Shown: positions 4,915 to 8,523 of the stretch, one piece after another
Numbering within the stretch: position 1 is the stretch's first letter
Layout of the letters: the number at the start of each line of letters is the position of its first letter
Program-made: the position numbers and the translations under genes
Notes under the pieces: model-generated
Databases searched by the model: none
Seen by the model: only the letters and a program-made list of their open reading frames with translations
What the model was told of the DNA's origin: nothing
Assembly: GCA_031278495.1 (NCBI GenBank)
Contig: JAITKG010000161.1
Coordinates: 1 to 8,523, forward strand
Origin: Prevotellaceae bacterium
GTDB taxonomy: Bacteria > Bacteroidota > Bacteroidia > Bacteroidales > UBA932
Reading direction: 5' to 3'
Length of the DNA stretch: 8,523 nt

Positions 4915-5669
4915 CAGCTGGCATTTCGTGTTCCATGCCCCGTGTTCCGTGTTCTGCGCAAAGCGTCCCGGTATTCCGGTTCAAGCAATTTAGTGTTGCG
5001 CAGCAGTCGGCGGCAATGAAAGTGAATACCGACGGCGTGCTGCTGGGTGCGTGGGCGGATGTAGTCGACGCCCGCCGGATATTGGACGTGGGCGCCGGCA
5101 CCGGCGTTATTGCCTTGATGCTGGCGCAACGGAACGTTACCGCCAACATCGACGCCGTAGAGATAGACGAACGTTCGGCGCAACAGGCAAGGGAAAATGC
5201 ACAAAACAGTTCCTGGCGCCGCCGGATAACGGTTTACGGGCAATCGTTCCAATCGTTTGCTGCGCAAAACGCCGCGCGCTATGATTTGGTAGTTTCCAAT
5301 CCGCCGTATTTCACCAACGCCCTGTTGCCGCCGTCGGAAACGCGCAAGCGGACAAGGCATACAGAAGAATTACCACATGAAGAACTGTTGAGCGGCGCAA
5401 AAAAAATATTACAACCACACGGCGCATTATGTGTGGTGCTGCCCTTTACCGAAGGGCTGGCGTTTATTGAACAGTCGGCGGCGCATCAACTTTTTTGCAC
5501 GCGCCAAACCACCGTGTACGGAAAAACAGGAAAAGCTCCCAAACGCTTGCTGCTGCATTTTTCGGCGATGCCCGCGCCCATAGAAAAAGATACGCTCGTC
5601 ATTCACTGCGGCGACGGCAGCTACACGCCCGAATACAAAGCGCTCACCGGCGCATTCTATCTTTTTTGA
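4911..5669 (+). CDS. trmN6: tRNA1(Val) A37 N6-methyltransferase
   Basis: Class I SAM-dependent methyltransferase matching E. coli YfiC/TrmN6, which makes m6A at position 37 of tRNA1(Val). The family core begins at FRFKQF (22-27), followed by MKVNTDGVLLGAW (36-48). The SAM-binding glycine loop is LDVGAGTGVIALML (58-71), acidic motif II is AVEID (82-86), and the catalytic NPPY is at 130-133. The protein ends EYKALTGAFYLF, as in YfiC (TEAFYLF-like ending). Length is 252 residues against about 245. The start is uncertain between 4911 and the in-frame ATG at 4935, which gives 244 residues. The first 16 or so codons lie in a heptamer array and are not family sequence. The upstream region is an IS remnant, so the native promoter may have been lost; I see no TAnnTTTG box before it. 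Confidence 0.9.
   Translation: MTAGISCSMPRVPCSAQSVPVFRFKQFSVAQQSAAMKVNTDGVLLGAWADVVDARRILDVGAGTGVIALMLAQRNVTANIDAVEIDERSAQQARENAQNSSWRRRITVYGQSFQSFAAQNAARYDLVVSNPPYFTNALLPPSETRKRTRHTEELPHEELLSGAKKILQPHGALCVVLPFTEGLAFIEQSAAHQLFCTRQTTVYGKTGKAPKRLLLHFSAMPAPIEKDTLVIHCGDGSYTPEYKALTGAFYLF
4922..4956 (-). repeat. Heptamer array in the trmN6 N-terminus
   Basis: On the minus strand five 7-base units read CAGAACA, CGGAACA, CGGGGCA, TGGAACA and CGAAATG. On the plus strand they start at 4950, 4943, 4936, 4929 and 4922. The plus strand encodes residues around ISCSMPRVPCS. The unit CGGGGCA also occurs exactly in the mutS array at 8211-8217, linking the two loci 3.3 kb apart in opposite orientation. Confidence 0.65.
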
Positions 5670-5714
5670 TGAATAATGCGTATCACCTGAAAAAAACATA
5701 GAAAATAACGAATA

Positions 5715-5742
5715 TTATTCATTGTTCATTATGCATTAAATT
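5715..5742 (+). repeat. Heptamer array entering the mutS promoter
   Basis: Units TTATTCA (5715), TTGTTCA (5722), TTATGCA (5729) and the partial TTAAATT (5736) follow each other with a strict 7-base period. ATGAATAA at 5669-5676 is the complement of 5715-5722, so a weak long-loop hairpin is possible. The array overlaps the proposed -33 region of the mutS promoter. Confidence 0.5.
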
Positions 5743-5752
5743 TGTATCTTTA
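5721..5752 (+). promoter_or_regulatory. Probable mutS promoter
   Basis: ATTG (5721-5724), a 20-base spacer and TATCTTTA (5745-5752) match TTTG-N19/20-TAnnTTTG with one mismatch in each box. Transcription would start near 5757, about 14 bases before the mutS ATG. A second perfect TAnnTTTG (TAAATTTG, 5737-5744) sits directly upstream but lacks a -33 partner at normal spacing. The leader after the start is A-rich, without a Shine-Dalgarno sequence. Confidence 0.6.
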
Positions 5753-5770
5753 CATCCTTAAAAAATATGT

Positions 5771-8410
5771 ATGGCAACCGTATCTTCTGCTAAAGAAAAA
5801 ACGACAGTAGAAACGCCGCTAATGAAGCAGTATGCAGCAATTAAGGCGAAATATCCCGATGCGATTTTGCTGTTCCGCATGGGTGATTTTTATGAAACTT
5901 TCGGTGAAGACGCCATCCGCGCCAGCGAAATTTTGGGCGTTACATTAACGCGGCGCGCCAATGGCGCTGCGGCATCCGTAGAGCTGGCAGGATTTCCGCA
6001 TCATGCGATAGATACCTACCTGCCAAAACTGGTACGCGCCGGACAGCGCGTCGCTATTTGCGACCAGTTGGAAGACCCGAAACTGGCGAAAAAACTCGTG
6101 AAACGCGGCGTAACCGAACTGGTAACGCCCGGCGTGGCTTATAACGACCATGTGCTGACGCATCGTGAAAATAATTTCCTGGCATGCGTATATTTCGGCG
6201 GGCATCATACCGGCGTGGCATTCCTTGACCTGTCCACCGGCGAATTCCACGTGGCGCAGGGCAGCACGGAGTATATAGATAAACTGTTGTCAAACTATGC
6301 GCCGAAAGAAGTGTTGTACCAAAAAGGAGCGGAACAACAATTTACGGAAACATTCGGCACAAAATACTACACTTACAAATTAGACGAATGGCTGTTCGTT
6401 GCCGACGCCGCACGCGACAAGCTGTTGAAGCAATTTGATACCGCGTCGCTCAAAGGATTCGGCATCGACGGTTTGCAGGCGGGAATAGTGGCGGCAGGCG
6501 CTATATTGTTTTATCTGGAACTTACGCAACACGACCGCCTCCGGCACATCACCGCTATTTCGCGCGTGGATGAAGACAATTATGTGTGGTTGGATAAGTT
6601 TACCGTGCGCAATCTGGAATTATTTTCTTCGGCGAACGAAAATGCCAAAACGCTGATTGACGTAATGGATAAAACCACTTCGCCAATGGGCGCACGGCTG
6701 CTGAGACGCTGGATAGCCATGCCGCTGAAGGAAGTGCAACTCATCAATGAGCGGCTGAATGTGGTGGATTATTTTTTGCAAAACGCCGACGCAAAAGAAA
6801 TGCTAACGTCCCGCGTGTATGAAACCGGCGACCTCGAACGCCTTATTTCCAAAACGGCTACCGGGCGCATCACGCCACGCGAAGCGATACAGTTGAAAAA
6901 TGCGCTGGAAGCTATTGCGCCGGTTAAAGCCTACTGCCAATCGGCAAATGAACCGACATTGCAAAAAATCGGCGAACAGTTGAACCTCTGCGAAAGCATG
7001 CACCGGCGTATTGTTCACGACCTGTGCGCCGAACCGGCGAACCAAATCGGCAAAGGAAATGTGATTAAAGACGGCGTCAGCGAAGAGTTGGACGAATTGC
7101 GCCGTATTTCGCGGCACGGCAAAGAATATTTGTTGGAAATACAGCAGCGCGAGGCGGAACGCACCGGCATCACTTCGCTAAAAGTGAGTTTCAACAATGT
7201 GTTCGGCTATTACATCGAAGTGCGCAATACGCATAAGGATAAAGTGCCTGCTTCGTGGATACGCAAGCAAACGCTCACCGAAGCGGAACGCTACATTACA
7301 GAAGAACTGAAACAATATGAAGAAAAAATTTTAGGCGCAGAAGAGAAAATCCTTGCTATCGAGCAACAGTTGTTCAATGAGCTGGTGGTCGCGCTGGTTG
7401 ATTACATTGCGCCGGTGCAGCTGAATGCGTCGCTTATTGCGCGGCTCGACTGCCTGCTTTCTTTTGCTACGGTGGCTTCCGGCAATCATTATTGCAAGCC
7501 GGAAGTAAATAATGAACATGGAATAATCATCCGGCAGGGACGCCATCCGGTGATTGAACGCATGCTTCCTGCGGGGGAAACGTACGTAGCCAACGATGTG
7601 CGGCTGGATGAAAAGGAACAACAAATCATCATTATTACCGGTCCAAATATGTCGGGCAAGAGCGCGCTGTTGCGGCAGACGGCGCTGATTGTGCTGTTGG
7701 CGCAAACAGGCAGTTTCGTGCCTGCCGACGCCGCAACCATCGGCGTAGTGGATAAAATTTTTACGCGCGTGGGAGCGTCCGACAACATCACGCAGGGCGA
7801 GTCCACGTTTATGGTGGAGATGAACGAAGCGGCAAGCATCCTGCATAATTTGTCGGCGCGTTCGCTGATTTTACTGGATGAAATCGGGCGCGGCACGAGC
7901 ACTTACGACGGCATTTCTATTGCGTGGGCGATGGTGGAATATATCCACGAGCATCCTTCGGCGCGCGCAAAAACGCTTTTTGCCACGCATTACCACGAGT
8001 TGAACGAAATGGAAGAACTTTTCCCGCGTATAAAAAATTACAACGTATCGGTGAAAGAAGCCGGCAACCGTGTGATTTTCCTCCGCAAGTTGCAACGCGG
8101 CGGCGTGGAACACAGTTTCGGTATTCATGTAGCAAGAATGGCCGGCATGCCGCAACAAGTGGTGCAACGCGCCAATGAACTGTTAAAGCGGCTGGAAAAA
8201 GACCGGAGGACGGGGCACAGGGAACAGGGAACGGCGAACGGCAAACGGGACACGGGGGACGGATTGCAACTGTCGTTTTTCCAGCTCGACGACCCGGTAT
8301 TGATACAAATCCGCGACGAGCTGAAAAATATTGACATCAACACGCTCTCGCCACTGGACGCCTTTGATAAATTAAGGGAAATAAAAAAAGTCGTAAGTCA
8401 TAAGCCGTAA
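5771..8410 (+). CDS. mutS: DNA mismatch repair ATPase MutS
   Basis: MutS recognises base mismatches and small loops and, with ATP and MutL, starts strand-specific repair. The 879-residue protein is full length (E. coli 853). The mismatch-reading Phe-Tyr-Glu is at 40-42 (GDFYETF). Connector and lever/clamp domains follow, to about 570. The ABC ATPase has Walker A GPNMSGKS (624-631), GESTFMVEM (676-684), Walker B LILLDEIGRGTS (699-710) and ATHYHEL (738-744). The dimerising helix-turn-helix is HSFGIHVARMAGMP (781-794). A C-terminal beta-clamp-binding peptide, QLSFF, is at 833-837. Two repeats mark the gene: a heptamer array encodes linker residues 812-831, and another encodes the last six residues and the stop. 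The ATG at 5767 is out of frame, so 5771 is the start. A GH3-like gene starts 6 bases downstream. Confidence 0.97.
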   Translation: MATVSSAKEKTTVETPLMKQYAAIKAKYPDAILLFRMGDFYETFGEDAIRASEILGVTLTRRANGAAASVELAGFPHHAIDTYLPKLVRAGQRVAICDQLEDPKLAKKLVKRGVTELVTPGVAYNDHVLTHRENNFLACVYFGGHHTGVAFLDLSTGEFHVAQGSTEYIDKLLSNYAPKEVLYQKGAEQQFTETFGTKYYTYKLDEWLFVADAARDKLLKQFDTASLKGFGIDGLQAGIVAAGAILFYLELTQHDRLRHITAISRVDEDNYVWLDKFTVRNLELFSSANENAKTLIDVMDKTTSPMGARLLRRWIAMPLKEVQLINERLNVVDYFLQNADAKEMLTSRVYETGDLERLISKTATGRITPREAIQLKNALEAIAPVKAYCQSANEPTLQKIGEQLNLCESMHRRIVHDLCAEPANQIGKGNVIKDGVSEELDELRRISRHGKEYLLEIQQREAERTGITSLKVSFNNVFGYYIEVRNTHKDKVPASWIRKQTLTEAERYITEELKQYEEKILGAEEKILAIEQQLFNELVVALVDYIAPVQLNASLIARLDCLLSFATVASGNHYCKPEVNNEHGIIIRQGRHPVIERMLPAGETYVANDVRLDEKEQQIIIITGPNMSGKSALLRQTALIVLLAQTGSFVPADAATIGVVDKIFTRVGASDNITQGESTFMVEMNEAASILHNLSARSLILLDEIGRGTSTYDGISIAWAMVEYIHEHPSARAKTLFATHYHELNEMEELFPRIKNYNVSVKEAGNRVIFLRKLQRGGVEHSFGIHVARMAGMPQQVVQRANELLKRLEKDRRTGHREQGTANGKRDTGDGLQLSFFQLDDPVLIQIRDELKNIDINTLSPLDAFDKLREIKKVVSHKP
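8204..8262 (+). repeat. Heptamer array inside mutS (eight units)
   Basis: Eight contiguous 7-base units start at 8204, 8211, 8218, 8225, 8232, 8239, 8246 and 8253, followed by a partial CGG. The consensus is about CGGGGAA. Units 3 and 4 are identical (CAGGGAA); others include CGGGGCA, CGGCGAA and CGGGACA. It starts exactly at codon 812 and encodes a Gly/Arg/Thr-rich linker between the HTH domain and the clamp-binding motif. Gain or loss of a single unit would shift the reading frame. Confidence 0.8.
8390..8410 (+). repeat. Heptamer array forming the mutS stop
   Basis: Three tandem units, GTCGTAA, GTCATAA and GCCGTAA, start at 8390, 8397 and 8404. Their TAA triplets at 8394, 8401 and 8408 fall in three different frames; the last is the mutS stop. 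The array encodes the final VSHKP residues, which do not look like conserved MutS sequence. Confidence 0.65.
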
Positions 8411-8416
8411 ACCAAA

Positions 8417-8523
8417 ATGATTACTACCATTATTCGCTCGTTGATGAAATCGCGCTTCCGCCAGGCGGACGATTGCCGGCGGCATCCGCAGCGTTACCAG
8501 CAGGCGATTTTCAAGTCGTTGAT
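8417..8523 (+). CDS. Probable GH3 auxin-responsive-promoter family protein, 5' part only
   Basis: The ATG at 8417 opens a frame that runs off the window after 35 codons. It begins MITTIIRSLMKSRFRQADD and continues CRRHPQRYQQAIFKSL. The pattern of an N-terminal helix, then R-x-x-P-x-x-x-Q-x-x-x-F-x-x-L, resembles from memory the start of bacterial GH3-family proteins, which are about 500-residue relatives of acyl-adenylate-forming enzymes common in Bacteroidota. Only the extreme N-terminus is visible and no active-site motif can be checked, so this is tentative. It begins 6 bases after the mutS stop on the same strand and is probably co-transcribed with mutS. Confidence 0.45.
   Translation, partial: MITTIIRSLMKSRFRQADDCRRHPQRYQQAIFKSL

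Noticed and set aside
4806..5360. 184-codon minus-strand ORF
   Set aside because: Antisense to trmN6, whose frame has full family motifs. Composition is Arg-rich, as in a shadow frame.
7331..7846. 171-codon minus-strand ORF
   Set aside because: Antisense to the mutS ATPase region, with no recognisable domain.
291..8410. Heptamer arrays as a CRISPR array
   Set aside because: Units are only 7-8 bases and directly tandem, without unique spacers or cas genes.

Overview
The window looks like chromosomal DNA from a member of the Bacteroidota, most likely Bacteroidales. The evidence is the promoter type and the proteins. Promoters match the Bacteroidota pattern TTTG-N19/20-TAnnTTTG at 35-65 (+), 4379-4409 (-) and, less perfectly, 5721-5752 (+). 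Most start codons have A/T-rich leaders without a Shine-Dalgarno sequence, and the tRNA gene does not encode CCA. Kbl, RlmN and MutS read like Bacteroidales versions. Assignment below the phylum is inference.

Layout. 1-520: no intact gene. It holds a good promoter (35-65), a stretch rich in competing inverted repeats followed by a T-tract (121-264), a small repeat array (291-318), and the 5' stub of a secreted protein (348-503). 525-3113: three + strand genes, a YhbP-like UPF0306 protein, a secreted esterase and 2-amino-3-ketobutyrate CoA ligase (kbl). 3215-4243: rlmN, ending against a perfect 16-bp hairpin that serves as terminator for both rlmN and a convergent tRNA with anticodon CAT (4283-4357, -). 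4487-4840: a degraded, internally deleted IS3-family element. 4911-5669: trmN6 (yfiC). 5771-8410: mutS. 8417 to the end: the first 35 codons of a probable GH3-family gene.

Together these are mostly housekeeping functions: RNA modification (rlmN, trmN6), translation (tRNA), DNA repair (mutS) and amino-acid metabolism (kbl), plus one exported hydrolase. I see no defence, secretion or biosynthetic cluster.

The most unusual feature is a set of degenerate tandem repeats with a unit of 7 (sometimes 8) bases at gene edges. They occur at 291, 946, 1834, 4922, 5715, 8204 and 8390 (7-mers) and at 991 and 1897 (8-mers). Unit sequences differ between loci but the period is the same. Several arrays supply the stop codon of the preceding gene or place stops in all three frames. 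One lies inside mutS, one forms the N-terminus of trmN6, and one runs into the mutS promoter. All repeat calls were made by eye.
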